Shown here in pieces: positions 44,580 through 54,082 of a stretch of 64,000 bases of DNA. This DNA comes from an uncultured Phocaeicola sp. GTDB lineage: Bacteria > Bacteroidota > Bacteroidia > Bacteroidales > Bacteroidaceae. Made by a program: the position numbers and the translations under genes. Position 1 is the stretch's first letter. Each line of letters begins with the position of its first letter. The stretch covers positions 1-64,000 of the forward strand of contig CARCZS010000012.1 in NCBI GenBank assembly GCA_948956705.1. The letters are read 5' to 3'. The notes under the pieces were generated by a model, which was not told the DNA's origin, searched no databases, and worked only from the letters and a program-made list of their open reading frames with translations.

Positions 44580-45209
44580 TCACCATTTGTTATAATGGAT
44601 ATTTTCGGTCTTGAATTTGTCTTTAGCTTCTTCCCGATGTTGCGGATAACCTACCGGAATCAAATTGAAAGGAATGATATGGTCTGGTAAAGACAAGACT
44701 GACCTTACCTTTGCAATGCGGTCGTTCTCCGGATAGACCGCAGTCCATACCGCTCCCAACCCCATTGATTCTGCTGCCAGCAACAGATTTTCGGATGCGG
44801 CAGAGCAGTCCAGCATCCAGTACCTATCTGTTTCTCCGTTCAGGGCTTTGCTTAAATCACCACAAACCACGATGGCTAGCGGAGCCTGTGCCGTCATCTT
44901 GGCATAAGGCAGTTCGGCGGCCAGTTTATCCAATACTTTACGGTCATCCACTACCACGAAAGCCCAGGGCTGCTTGTTTACTGCTGTCGGTGCAGCCATG
45001 GCAGCTTTTACTAATAAATCCACTTTTTCTTTTTCTATCGGTTGGGGTGTATAGGTCCGGACGCTCTTTCGGGCAAAGATATTTTCTATAGCCGTGTTCT
45101 TTCCTGTTTCTTCTTTTTTTGCTTCCATATTGTTACAACCTCCTGTAATTAGTAATGTTATTGAAAGAGTAACAGTTGTCAGAGTTTTAAAGATTGTTGC
45201 CGCATTCAT
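44580..45209 (-). CDS. Nitroreductase-family lipoprotein
   Basis: A 209-residue FMN-binding oxidoreductase with a lipoprotein signal: a hydrophobic stretch ends L-I-T-G-G-C, with the Cys at about 25, so the enzyme probably sits in the periplasm or outer membrane. The rest matches the nitroreductase fold: R-K-S-V-R-T-Y near residue 48, N-K-Q-P-W-A and the G-L-G-A-V-W-T-A-V segment. Nitroreductases are usually cytoplasmic, so this location is unusual. The gene starts 12 bases after the peptidase stop and is probably read from its promoter. Confidence 0.75.
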   Translation of the reverse strand: MNAATIFKTLTTVTLSITLLITGGCNNMEAKKEETGKNTAIENIFARKSVRTYTPQPIEKEKVDLLVKAAMAAPTAVNKQPWAFVVVDDRKVLDKLAAELPYAKMTAQAPLAIVVCGDLSKALNGETDRYWMLDCSAASENLLLAAESMGLGAVWTAVYPENDRIAKVRSVLSLPDHIIPFNLIPVGYPQHREEAKDKFKTENIHYNKW

Positions 45210-45221
45210 TTTTATTATTGA

Positions 45222-46574
45222 TTAATAATTGAGATGGAATTCTACCACAGCTTCAATTCCTTTGCGGAATATATCCAGAGAGAAGTTTTCATTGGGCGAA
45301 TGGATGGCGTCACTTTCCAATCCGAATCCCATGAGAACGGTCTTTATACCTAGGATTTGTTCAAAATCGCTGATGATAGGAATACTTCCTCCACGGCGTA
45401 CGGCAAGTGGTTTTTTCCCGAATGCCTTAGCAAAGCCTTTTTCGGCAGCCTGGTAGGCGGGCAAGGTGATGGGGCATACATATCCTTCGCCTCCGTGCAT
45501 CGGGGTTACTTTTACTTGTACATATTCCGGAGCGATAGACTGGATATAGTCCACAAACAATTGGGAAATTACAGCGTGGTTTTGATGTGGAACCAGTCGG
45601 CACGATACCTTGGCATATGCTTTTGAGGGAAGTACTGTTTTTGAACCTTCGCCTGTATATCCGCCCCAGATGCCACAAATGTCAAAAGAGGGACGGCAGC
45701 TGTTACGTTCTAAAGTTGAATATCCTTTTTCACCTTTCAGTGCTTTTACACCGATGGCTTCCATGTATTTTTTTTCGTCGAAAGGAATTTGTGCAATCAT
45801 CTCACGTTCGGCTGCCGGTACTTCCTCTACATCGTCATAGAAATGGGGGATAGTGATGTGTCCGTCTTCGCCAATGACTTGGGCTAACATACTGCACAGG
45901 GTATTGATAGGATTGGCTACCGCTCCGCCGAAGTGTCCGGAATGAAGGTCACGGTTCGGACCGGTCACTTCTATTTCCCAATAAGCCAGTCCTCGTAAAC
46001 CTGTGGTCAGAGAGGGAAGATCCGCGCCTAGCATACTGGTATCCGAAACAAGAATTATATCGGCTTTCAGCAATTCCTTATGTTCCTTGATGAAGGTATT
46101 CAGACTGGGAGAACCTATTTCTTCTTCACCTTCGAAAATAAATTTCACATTGTGTTTCAGCAGTCCGTTTTTTACTACGTATTCGAATGCTTTTACTTGG
46201 ATCATGGCTTGTCCTTTATCATCGTCAGCTCCACGTGCCCAAATGTGTCCGTCACGAATTTCAGGTTCAAAAGGCTGGCTTTTCCACAGGTCCAACGGCT
46301 CGGCAGGCATTACGTCATAGTGGGCATAAATCAATAGGGTAGGAGCATCATTGCTTACATGCTTTTGTGCAAATACCAATGGATTGCCTTGTGAGGGCAT
46401 TACCATGGCTTCGTCTGCTCCGGCTGCCAACAAAAGTTCTTTCCAACGTAAGGCACAGGCCAGCATATCGTCTTTATGTTCGGGTAAAGCACTGATACTG
46501 GGAATACGGATGAGGCTGAAAAGTTCCTCCATGAAGCGCGCTTCATTTTCTTTAATGTATTGTTTTATTTCCAT
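45222..46574 (-). CDS. M20-family metallopeptidase (dipeptidase)
   Basis: A 450-residue zinc peptidase with the M20 metal ligands: H85 in A-H-Y-D, D118 in G-A-D-D-D, E150/E151 in E-G-E-E-E-I-G-S and the late H in the dimer domain. The dimerisation (lid) domain is about residues 205-345. Members remove amino acids from dipeptides such as Xaa-His or act on N-acyl amino acids. It lacks a signal peptide. The chorismate synthase gene ends 13 bases upstream, so it may share its transcript. Confidence 0.85.
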   Translation of the reverse strand: MEIKQYIKENEARFMEELFSLIRIPSISALPEHKDDMLACALRWKELLLAAGADEAMVMPSQGNPLVFAQKHVSNDAPTLLIYAHYDVMPAEPLDLWKSQPFEPEIRDGHIWARGADDDKGQAMIQVKAFEYVVKNGLLKHNVKFIFEGEEEIGSPSLNTFIKEHKELLKADIILVSDTSMLGADLPSLTTGLRGLAYWEIEVTGPNRDLHSGHFGGAVANPINTLCSMLAQVIGEDGHITIPHFYDDVEEVPAAEREMIAQIPFDEKKYMEAIGVKALKGEKGYSTLERNSCRPSFDICGIWGGYTGEGSKTVLPSKAYAKVSCRLVPHQNHAVISQLFVDYIQSIAPEYVQVKVTPMHGGEGYVCPITLPAYQAAEKGFAKAFGKKPLAVRRGGSIPIISDFEQILGIKTVLMGFGLESDAIHSPNENFSLDIFRKGIEAVVEFHLNY

Positions 46575-46587
46575 AATTGAATGATTC

Positions 46588-47664
46588 TTATAGTTGTGTA
46601 GTTCTGTCTATCAGATAATAATCCAAAATGGTCATGGCAGCCATGGCTTCTACAATGGGGACGGCACGCGGCAGTACGCAGGCATCATGACGCCCTTTGG
46701 CTTTCATGGTCGTGTCTGTGCCGTTGATATTTACTGTATGTTGCTCCATCAGAATTGTGGCAACTGGCTTGAATGCCACACGGAAGTAAATGTCTTGCCC
46801 GTTGCTGATGCCTCCTTGTATTCCTCCGGAATAATTACTTTTTGTTTCTACTCTTCCGTTATTATTATAAAATACATCATTCTGCTCACTGCCTTTTAGC
46901 TCCATGGAGTCAAAACCTTGTCCGTAAGAGAAACCTTTTACGGCATTGATACTTAACATGGCATTTCCTAGTGCGGCATGTAACTTACCGAATACGGGTT
47001 GCCCTAGTCCGATAGGGCATCCTTTGATGACGCAACTCACTACCCCGCCTATTGTATCGCCTTCTCCTTTGATTTTCCAGATAAGTTCTGCCATTTCCTT
47101 GGCTTTCTCCGGATCGGGACAACGCACATCGTTTGTTTCTATCAAGTCGAGGTTATAGCTTTTGTAATCTTTATCAAGTTTGACAGGTCCTACCTGTGAG
47201 GTATAAGCTGTGACACTGATTCCTAGTTGTTTCAATGCCAATTTGGCTAAAGCTCCTGCTACTACACGTGAAATGGTTTCTCGTGCTGATGAACGTCCCC
47301 CGCCACGGTAGTCACGGATTCCGTATTTTTGCATGTAAGTATAATCTGCGTGTGAAGGGCGGAACAGATTCTTGATATTCTCGTAGTCGTTTGAATGTTG
47401 GTTCTTGTTCCATACCACAAATCCGATGGGGCAGCCGGTGGACTTGCCTTCGAATATACCTGAAAGGAATTCCACTGTATCAGGCTCCTTGCGGCTGGTG
47501 GTAAGTAATGACTGTCCGGGACGGCGGCGGTTCAGTTCCTGCTGAACGAAATCCATATCAATCTTAATACCGGCAGGGAAGCCGTCAATGACGCCGCCTA
47601 CTCCCGGTCCATGGGATTCACCGAAACTGGTTAACCGGAAAATATTACCAAATGAATTGAACAT
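46588..47664 (-). CDS. aroC: Chorismate synthase
   Basis: A 358-residue flavin-dependent lyase that makes chorismate from 5-enolpyruvylshikimate-3-phosphate. It starts with [19 protein letters not shown], the usual N-terminus, and I place the ATG at 47664; the frame is open upstream to 47817 but that part is not chorismate synthase. The [11 protein letters not shown] signature is present. The gene precedes the M20 peptidase by 13 bases. A long inverted repeat (47763-47830) lies upstream. Confidence 0.92.
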   Translation of the reverse strand: MFNSFGNIFRLTSFGESHGPGVGGVIDGFPAGIKIDMDFVQQELNRRRPGQSLLTTSRKEPDTVEFLSGIFEGKSTGCPIGFVVWNKNQHSNDYENIKNLFRPSHADYTYMQKYGIRDYRGGGRSSARETISRVVAGALAKLALKQLGISVTAYTSQVGPVKLDKDYKSYNLDLIETNDVRCPDPEKAKEMAELIWKIKGEGDTIGGVVSCVIKGCPIGLGQPVFGKLHAALGNAMLSINAVKGFSYGQGFDSMELKGSEQNDVFYNNNGRVETKSNYSGGIQGGISNGQDIYFRVAFKPVATILMEQHTVNINGTDTTMKAKGRHDACVLPRAVPIVEAMAAMTILDYYLIDRTTQL

Positions 47665-47762
47665 ATTGCTTGTAGTTTTAAAAGTTTCTTTCCGTAAAGA
47701 TAATGATTTTAGGGATAATATACTTGATTGTTGCTGAAAAATTAGCAGAATGGATAAAAATG

Positions 47763-47830
47763 GGGTACGGATTGTATGAATTTTACAGTTTGGAATAAGA
47801 AAAACTGTAAAATTCATACAATCCGTACCC
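47763..47830 (-). terminator. Perfect 29-base inverted repeat between lemA and aroC
   Basis: Bases 47763-47791 and 47802-47830 are exact reverse complements around a ten-base loop. On the minus strand the stem is followed by a T-tract (complement of gataaaaatggg). It lies 43 bases after the lemA stop. It is much longer than usual terminators, so a repeat-element origin is possible. Confidence 0.6.
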
Positions 47831-47872
47831 GGAAACTGTTTCTTAAGGATGGAAACAGGTATCTTTTACGAG

Positions 47873-48454
47873 TTAGAATTCTACCTTAGGTGCTTTATCG
47901 GCTCCTTCCTCAGATTCAAAATATGGGCGTTTGTCAAATCCGAACATGCCAGCAAGCAAGTTACGGGGGAAAGTACGGATGGCTGTGTTATATGCCCGTG
48001 CTGTGTCATTGAATCTTTTGCGTTCTACACTGATCCGGTTTTCTGTACCTTCCAATTGTGCTTGCAACTCTTTGAAGTTCTCATTGGCTTTCAAGTCGGG
48101 ATAAGCTTCGGTGATAGCGAGCAGGCGGCTCAATGCACTACCTACTTCGCCTTGTGCCTTTTGATAGGCCTGCATTTTTTCGGGAGTCAGGTCATCGGCG
48201 CTGATCTGCATTTGAGTGGCTTTGCTACGGGCGTCTACTACGGCTTGAAAAGTTTCTTTTTCGTGTGAGGCGTATCCCTTTACTGTATTTACCAGGTTGG
48301 GTATTAAATCAGAACGGCGTTGGTACTGGTTTTCTACATTGCTCCACGCTGTGCTGACAGATTCATCCATTTTTACCATACCATTATAAGAGGTTATTCC
48401 CCAAATGGCAATTAATACAATGACTACTATTACAATAATCGTTGACTTTTTCAT
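47873..48454 (-). CDS. LemA-family protein
   Basis: A 193-residue protein with a single N-terminal membrane helix (about 4-22), then a helical domain with the LemA pattern V-E-N-Q-Y-Q-R-R-S-D-L-I-P-N-L-V-N-T-V-K-G and the late Y-N-x-A-I-R-T-F-P-x-N-L. LemA proteins are widespread and of unclear role, often beside TPM-domain proteins as here. The gene is 36 bases after the TPM gene and ends the housekeeping run. Confidence 0.9.
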   Translation of the reverse strand: MKKSTIIVIVVIVLIAIWGITSYNGMVKMDESVSTAWSNVENQYQRRSDLIPNLVNTVKGYASHEKETFQAVVDARSKATQMQISADDLTPEKMQAYQKAQGEVGSALSRLLAITEAYPDLKANENFKELQAQLEGTENRISVERKRFNDTARAYNTAIRTFPRNLLAGMFGFDKRPYFESEEGADKAPKVEF

Positions 48455-48490
48455 ATGTATATACTATTAAAATTATGAATATTCTTGTTC

Positions 48491-49411
48491 TTAAAAACGG
48501 CTTCCGGCTCCTCCGCCTCCAAAGCTTCCACCTCCGAAACTTCCTCCGCTAAATCCGCCTCCACTTCCACCGTGGCCACCAAAAAATCCTCCTCCCATTC
48601 CGCCTATGAACGGCCCTCCTCCTCGGGGGCCTTTGTAATTTTCATCTCTCGACCGTTCTTTCCGTCTGAGGATATGTCCGCAATTTCTGCATTTATATAC
48701 TACTTCTTCAGTCTTTGTTCCGTTACTTCGGTCTATAACTTTGGAAGAAAGACGTTGCAGTTTGTGTTTTTTGCAATGGGGGCAGCGTGTTTTACGCCAG
48801 TTTGCATACAATCCGATGCCAATAAATCCTCCGAAAATCACAAAAAAGATGATAATGAATTCCAAGGGATCATCTTCGCTTTCGTCATTGCCGATATTTT
48901 CCATGGAACCGTCCAGGTAGCCGTTTACGGCCCGTATTCCTGCTACCATTCCGGCATTCCAGTTATTGTCCTTGAAATAGGGCAGCATATAGCGGTTCTG
49001 AATCCGTTTGCAGATGGCATCCGGCAATATCCCTTCAAGGCCATATCCGGTAGCGAATTGCACACACCGCTCGTCGGTGGAAAGCAAGATGACCAATCCA
49101 TTGTCACGTTCTTTTTGTCCTACGCCCGTTTCCTGTCCCAGCCGGTGGGCAAAATCAAAACAATCACCTCCCTCTATGCCTGTTACCGCTACCACTAATG
49201 TTTGTATACCTGTTTTTTGCTCTAAAGCGTAGAGGATGCTGTCCATAGTGGTGACAGCGGTGGATGAAAGGATACCGTCGGGATTGCTGACGTAGCGGGT
49301 ATGGTTTTGCAAATGTACCATCGGTATGTCTTTTATGGCATATTCTTTGGCTTGAAGCTGGACGGAGCCTAGAAGCATGAAAAAAGTAAGTAAAAATGTC
49401 AAATTTCTCAT
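48491..49411 (-). CDS. TPM-domain membrane protein (YgcG-like)
   Basis: A 306-residue protein: signal peptide (1-21), a TPM domain (about 28-180), one membrane helix near 186-207, a zinc-ribbon-like segment (C-P-H-C then C-R-N-C) and a glycine-rich tail. TPM domains are periplasmic; the last two domains should then be cytoplasmic. It overlaps the upstream hydrolase gene by four bases and precedes lemA, a usual pairing. Its function is unknown. Confidence 0.85.
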   Translation of the reverse strand: MRNLTFLLTFFMLLGSVQLQAKEYAIKDIPMVHLQNHTRYVSNPDGILSSTAVTTMDSILYALEQKTGIQTLVVAVTGIEGGDCFDFAHRLGQETGVGQKERDNGLVILLSTDERCVQFATGYGLEGILPDAICKRIQNRYMLPYFKDNNWNAGMVAGIRAVNGYLDGSMENIGNDESEDDPLEFIIIFFVIFGGFIGIGLYANWRKTRCPHCKKHKLQRLSSKVIDRSNGTKTEEVVYKCRNCGHILRRKERSRDENYKGPRGGGPFIGGMGGGFFGGHGGSGGGFSGGSFGGGSFGGGGAGSRF

Positions 49412-50358
49412 TGGATGTATTTGTCTACAAATGCTTTTACTTTTTGGGTATATTCTTCAGTATTGAACAGATAGGAATGTGCATGGTCTGCTTCCGGAAC
49501 TATCCATAATGCTTTGGGCTGAGGTTTTGCCTCATACAATTTGTACACCATCCATGTGGGTACGTAGTCATCTTTATCACCATGGATAAAGAACATGGGC
49601 AGATGGCATCGGGCTACCTGTTTCAATGCGGATGCTTCTTTGAACCCCCATCCATATTCCAGCTGGCATAACCAGTCGGCGGTGTACATTAACGGGAATT
49701 GAGGCAAGCCGAATTGTTCTTTCAGTTCTTTGGAAAATTGGTCCCATACGCTGGTATATCCGCAGTCCTCAACAAAACATTTCACATAGTCGGGCTGCGG
49801 TTCGCCCGAAACCATCATAGTGGTGGCTGCACTCATCGAGATTCCATGTACTACCATGCTGGTGCTGTCACCGTAAATTCGATTGGCAACCTCCATCCAT
49901 TGTGTTACATCTTTGCGGTCTAACCATCCCATTTGTATGGCATTTCCACCGCTCAGGCCAGTGTCGCGTAAATCTGGTAGGAGGATGTTGAAATCCAGTT
50001 TTTTATTGTATAGATAACCTATCATCATCATGCGGATGGCATTGTCTGTATACCCGTGTACTATAACTGCGGTTTTGGCTGTCGGGCGGCTGGAAGCCAC
50101 ATAGTAAGCATGCAGTTTTACGTGGTCGGGAGAATAGATAAAGGTATCCTTCAGTGCTTGGTTCTGTTTCAGACTATCTATCCACGGTTTTAGATAGGGG
50201 TAAGTCTTAAACATATATTGCCAGGAACTTTCCAAATTCTTTCCTCTGTTTTCAGGGCGTAAGGAATAGTTCAGCATATATTGACTGCCTCCAAGTAGGA
50301 CTATAATAAGCAGAACGAATATACTACTCGTTCCAATAATCATTTTTTTTCTTTTCAT
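49408..50358 (-). CDS. Membrane-anchored alpha/beta hydrolase
   Basis: A 316-residue serine hydrolase with an N-terminal membrane anchor (about 5-25). The oxyanion H-G-Y-T-D-N and nucleophile G-I-S-M-S-A are present, as are an acid in H-G-D-K-D-D-Y-V-P and a histidine in E-A-D-H-A-H-S. This is the YhdW/serine-aminopeptidase (S33-like) type. The active part faces the periplasm if the helix is a signal anchor. The substrate is unknown. It overlaps the TPM gene by four bases and lies seven bases after aroE. Confidence 0.8.
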   Translation of the reverse strand: MKRKKMIIGTSSIFVLLIIVLLGGSQYMLNYSLRPENRGKNLESSWQYMFKTYPYLKPWIDSLKQNQALKDTFIYSPDHVKLHAYYVASSRPTAKTAVIVHGYTDNAIRMMMIGYLYNKKLDFNILLPDLRDTGLSGGNAIQMGWLDRKDVTQWMEVANRIYGDSTSMVVHGISMSAATTMMVSGEPQPDYVKCFVEDCGYTSVWDQFSKELKEQFGLPQFPLMYTADWLCQLEYGWGFKEASALKQVARCHLPMFFIHGDKDDYVPTWMVYKLYEAKPQPKALWIVPEADHAHSYLFNTEEYTQKVKAFVDKYIQ

Positions 50359-50365
50359 ACCTTAA

Positions 50366-51106
50366 CTATTTGTTCCATATATCCCATGCACCAAAGGCTT
50401 GCAATAAGAGCATTTCTAAACCGTTTTTGGTAATTGCCCCTTTGTCTGCCCCCTTTTTCATAAAAAGAGTAGTGTCAGGATTATATAACAAATCATAAAG
50501 CAAATGGTTGGGTGTGAGATATTGGTATGGAATATTGGGGTATTCATCGGCACGGGGATACATACCTACAGGAGTACAGTTGACAACTACTTTATACTCA
50601 TCCATGATTTCGGGAGTGAGCTGATCGTAAGTCAGCATTTCTTCACGCAGGTTCCGTGATACGAATTTGCATTCCAAACCTAATTTTTTCAGTCCGTAAG
50701 CAATCGCTTTCGAGGCACCTCCTGTTCCTAGGATCAGAGCTTTTTTGTGCTGGGGTTCCAGCAAGGGTTCGATAGATTGAGTGAAGCCAATCACATCGGA
50801 ATTATAGCCTATCAGCCTGGTCTTACCTTTTTGGCGGACAATTTTGATTACATTGACGGCTCCGATGGCTGCCGCATCTTTATCCAGTTCGTCCAAATAA
50901 GAGATGACTTGTTCTTTATAAGGTATAGTGACATTGAGCCCTACTAAATCAGGATTAGCCAATAGCACAGAAGGCAGTTCTTTGATGGATGGGATTTCGA
51001 AGTTTACATATTCGGCATCAATGTTTTCCGAATGAAACTTTTCATTGAAAAAGTTCTTTGAGAACGAGTGTCCTAACGGATAACCTATCAAACCATATTT
51101 TTTCAT
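50366..51106 (-). CDS. aroE: Shikimate dehydrogenase
   Basis: A 246-residue NADP-dependent enzyme of the aromatic pathway that reduces 3-dehydroshikimate. Shikimate-binding residues are in the N-terminal G-Y-P-L-G-H-S-F-S-K and N-V-T-I-P-Y-K-E; the dinucleotide site G-T-G-G-A-S-K-A is near 131. It is slightly shorter than E. coli AroE (272). It lies between menG and the hydrolase gene in the minus run. Chorismate synthase (aroC) is elsewhere in this window. Confidence 0.92.
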   Translation of the reverse strand: MKKYGLIGYPLGHSFSKNFFNEKFHSENIDAEYVNFEIPSIKELPSVLLANPDLVGLNVTIPYKEQVISYLDELDKDAAAIGAVNVIKIVRQKGKTRLIGYNSDVIGFTQSIEPLLEPQHKKALILGTGGASKAIAYGLKKLGLECKFVSRNLREEMLTYDQLTPEIMDEYKVVVNCTPVGMYPRADEYPNIPYQYLTPNHLLYDLLYNPDTTLFMKKGADKGAITKNGLEMLLLQAFGAWDIWNK

Positions 51107-51124
51107 AAAACTCTATACTTTAAA

Positions 51125-51862
51125 TTATTTCGTTGCTAAATAAAGCGTACAGATACCTAGTGTCAACCGCTTGAAACTCACCTGATTGAATCCGGCTTTA
51201 CGGATAATGTCTGTCATTATTTCGCCTTGTGGAAAGGCTTTGATGGACTGCGGCAGGTAAGTGTAGGCACTACGGTCTTTAGAGAGTAGCTTGCCCAAAG
51301 TGGGGATGACTATTTTAGAATAGACAGCATATAGCTGTTTCATGGGGAACCAGTCGGGTTCGGAGAGTTCCAAAATGACTAGTTTTCCGTTGTCTTTCAG
51401 TACGCGGTGCATTTCGCGGAGTCCTTTGTCAAGGTCTTCGAAATTGCGTACACCGAATGCTACGGTAATAGCGTCAAAGCGTTTGTCGGGAAAGGTGAGT
51501 GCTGTACAGTCTTCCTTAGCGAAAGAGATGCGGCTGTCCAGTCCGGCGGCTTTTACTTTTTCACGTCCCACATTCATCATGCCTTCGGATATATCGGTAC
51601 CTATCAGCTCTTGGGGGTGAAGTGTCTGACAGGCTTGAATGGCAAAATCGCCCGTTCCGGTGGCTACATCCATTATATGTTGCGGGTGAAAAGGTTCCAG
51701 CCAGTTAATGGCTTTGCGGCGCCAGCTTTTGTCAATGTTCCATGAAAGGGCATGATTCAACTGGTCGTAAGCAGGGGCAATGTTGTCGAACATTTTCTCT
51801 ACTTGGACGCTTTTCTTTTCGTCAGCGTTGTAGGGCTTGATTTTTTCTTGTGGGTAGTTCAT
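51125..51862 (-). CDS. menG: Demethylmenaquinone methyltransferase
   Basis: A 245-residue SAM-dependent methyltransferase of the UbiE/MenG family, the last step of menaquinone synthesis. SAM motif I is V-A-T-G-T-G-D-F-A (about 66-74), followed by I-G-T-D-I-S-E-G-M and F-G-V-R-N-F-E-D. A respiring anaerobe with menaquinone but no ubiquinone fits this gene. It lies 18 bases before aroE. Confidence 0.9.
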
Positions 51863-51877
51863 GTTTAATTAAAATTG

Positions 51878-51944
51878 AAAATTAAAGATTAAAAGGAGAG
51901 GATGGAGGATAGATTCCTGTACCTGTCTTTTAATCTTTAATTTT
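51878..51944. repeat. AT-rich 18-base inverted repeat between purC and menG
   Basis: Left arm 51878-51895 and right arm 51927-51944 are exact reverse complements over 18 bases, around a 31-base loop. A similar AT-rich spacer occurs near 17090. It may be a weak terminator for purC or a low-complexity spacer. Confidence 0.55.
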
Positions 51945-51954
51945 TCATTTTTAT

Positions 51955-52899
51955 TTATTTCAAGTATTCGGTTACGTTCTTTTCTATACGTGCGGCGATA
52001 TTTTCAGTGTCTGCTTTCACAAATTTTTCGCCGGTGATGTGTTCGAACAGTTCCATATAGCGCTCGCTGATAGAATTTACGATTTCCGGAGTCATTTCGG
52101 GAACTTGTTGTCCTTCTTTGCCTTGGAAACCATTTTCCATCAACCATTCGCGTACGAATTCTTTAGAAAGTTGTTTTTGAGGTTCGCCTTTTGCAAAGCG
52201 TTCTTCATAACCTTCCAAGTAGAAATAACGGCTTGAATCCGGAGTGTGGATCTCATCCATCAGATAAATAGTGCCGTTGTGTTTACCGAATTCGTATTTG
52301 GTATCTACCAGGATCAGTCCGCGTTCTGCAGCGATTTCAGTACCGCGTTTGAACAGAGCCAATGTATACTTTTCCAATATTTCGTATTCTTCGGGAGTGG
52401 CCAGACCTTGTTTCAGAATTTCTTCCTTAGAGATGTCTTCGTCATGCAGGCCCATTTCGGCTTTAGTGGTTGGAGTAATGATTGGTTCGGGAAATTTCTG
52501 GTTTTCTTTCATTCCTTCGGGAAGTTTTACACCACAGATTTCACGAACGCCGTTTTTGTAAGCACGCCATGCGCTACCGCACAGGTAACCACGGACAATC
52601 ATTTCCACAGGAAAACCTTGACACATAACTCCTACGGTAACCATAGGATCTGGAGTCGCCATTTTCCAGTTGGGGCAGATGTCGGTAGTTGCATCCAGAA
52701 ATTTGGCTGCAATCTGGTTCAGCATTTGTCCTTTGTAGGGAATACCTTCAGGCAGAACTACGTCGAATGCGGAGATACGGTCGGTAGCTACCATTACTAA
52801 CTTTTCGTCATTGATGTTGTATACATCACGCACTTTGCCGTGGTACACACTTTTCTGTCCCGGAAAGTTAAAGTCTGTTCTTGTTAATGCTTTACTCAT
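51955..52899 (-). CDS. purC: SAICAR synthase
   Basis: A 314-residue ligase of purine synthesis, joining aspartate to the carboxy-AIR intermediate with ATP. The ATP-binding glycine-rich start, the [10 protein letters not shown] motif and the V-D-T-K-Y-E-F-G segment match the longer PurC type. It lies 21 bases after phoH, so they probably share a transcript. Confidence 0.93.
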   Translation of the reverse strand: MSKALTRTDFNFPGQKSVYHGKVRDVYNINDEKLVMVATDRISAFDVVLPEGIPYKGQMLNQIAAKFLDATTDICPNWKMATPDPMVTVGVMCQGFPVEMIVRGYLCGSAWRAYKNGVREICGVKLPEGMKENQKFPEPIITPTTKAEMGLHDEDISKEEILKQGLATPEEYEILEKYTLALFKRGTEIAAERGLILVDTKYEFGKHNGTIYLMDEIHTPDSSRYFYLEGYEERFAKGEPQKQLSKEFVREWLMENGFQGKEGQQVPEMTPEIVNSISERYMELFEHITGEKFVKADTENIAARIEKNVTEYLK

Positions 52900-52920
52900 G
52901 TCTTTATTTTATAATTAAAA

Positions 52921-53925
52921 TCAATAAATTCGTTTTATGTTTTCAGATTTTTCACTTCGTTCAGAATGACATGAATGAAAGGTTTTCTGTTTTTCTTCAA
53001 ACTTCTCGTATGCTTCCACAATGCGGGTAACCAGTTTGTGCCGTACAATGTCCTTCTTGTTGAGTTCGATGAAACTGATTCCTTTCACGCCTTTCAGAAT
53101 TTTTAGTGCCTGTATCAACCCCGAAGTTTGTGAAGATGGTAAGTCTATCTGTGTCATGTCACCTGTTACAATCATTTTGGTGTTCATCCCCATACGGGTG
53201 AGGAACATCTTAATTTGCTGGGTGGTGGTATTTTGAGCCTCGTCCAATATCACTACAGCATCATTCAAGGTGCGTCCGCGCATAAATGCCAATGGGGCTA
53301 TTTGAATCACATTCAATTCCATATATTCTTTTAGCTTGGCGGCGGGAATCATATCTTGTAATGCGTCATACAGTGGTTGTAGATAAGGGTCAATCTTATC
53401 TTTCATATCACCGGGTAAAAATCCGAGTTTTTCTCCTGCCTCCACAGCCGGACGGCTCAAAATAATTTTTTTGATTTCTTTGTTTTTCAGGGAACGGACA
53501 GCAAGGGCGATAGCAGTGTATGTCTTTCCTGAACCTGCGGGACCGATAGCGAACAGCATATCGTTCTTTTCATATTCTTGTACCAGCTTCAACTGGTTCT
53601 CACTACGGGGAACGATCGGTTTTCCTGTTACACTGAATACAATAGTATCCCCTGTATTCTCTATTTGGGGTGAACGACCTTTCACTATGTCTAAAATCAC
53701 TTCTTCTTTCAGTGAGTTATACTGGGCGCAATGCTTTTCCAATGCCAATATATTCTCTTCAAAAGCACACATTTCCTCTTCGTCTCCCAATACTTTGATG
53801 ACATTTCCACGTGCCACAATTTTTAATTTGGGATACAAAGCTTGTATCATTTTCATATTGACGTTGTTTACGCCATAAAATATCACAGGATCAATATCCT
53901 CTAAAACTATATGTTTTTCTATCAT
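52921..53925 (-). CDS. phoH: PhoH-family ATPase with an odd C-terminal tail
   Basis: A 334-residue protein with an N-terminal KH-like part (about 20-100) and a P-loop ATPase: Walker A G-P-A-G-S-G-K-T at 128-135 and Walker B V-V-I-L-D-E-A-Q. PhoH proteins are thought to act on RNA with YbeY. The last 20 residues or so (from about 312) read C-H-S-E-R-S-E-K-S-E, which is the translation of a dispersed DNA repeat known in many genomes, not part of the family. The gene heads the purC-menG-aroE run. Confidence 0.88.
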   Translation of the reverse strand: MIEKHIVLEDIDPVIFYGVNNVNMKMIQALYPKLKIVARGNVIKVLGDEEEMCAFEENILALEKHCAQYNSLKEEVILDIVKGRSPQIENTGDTIVFSVTGKPIVPRSENQLKLVQEYEKNDMLFAIGPAGSGKTYTAIALAVRSLKNKEIKKIILSRPAVEAGEKLGFLPGDMKDKIDPYLQPLYDALQDMIPAAKLKEYMELNVIQIAPLAFMRGRTLNDAVVILDEAQNTTTQQIKMFLTRMGMNTKMIVTGDMTQIDLPSSQTSGLIQALKILKGVKGISFIELNKKDIVRHKLVTRIVEAYEKFEEKQKTFHSCHSERSEKSENIKRIY

Positions 53926-54047
53926 TTAACTAGTTTAGGTACTTTATGTACTTGTTTATAGGGTGCAAATTTAATGAAAGGTTTTCATTGTTCTTATTTT
54001 CCGGGCAATTTATTTGCATAAGCTTTTTCAGAAAAAGGATTTTAATC

Positions 54048-54055
54048 TATCTTTG
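54048..54055 (+). promoter_or_regulatory. -7 box for the DUF5715-like gene
   Basis: TATCTTTG, 28 bases before the ATG at 54083. A T-rich stretch stands where the -33 element should be. Confidence 0.45.
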
Positions 54056-54082
54056 CGAGGAATTTGAAAAGATAGTTAGATT

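Noticed and set aside
48485..49198. Ser/Ala/Thr-rich plus-strand frame opposite the TPM gene
   Set aside because: It is the reverse reading of the glycine-rich tail of the TPM protein.
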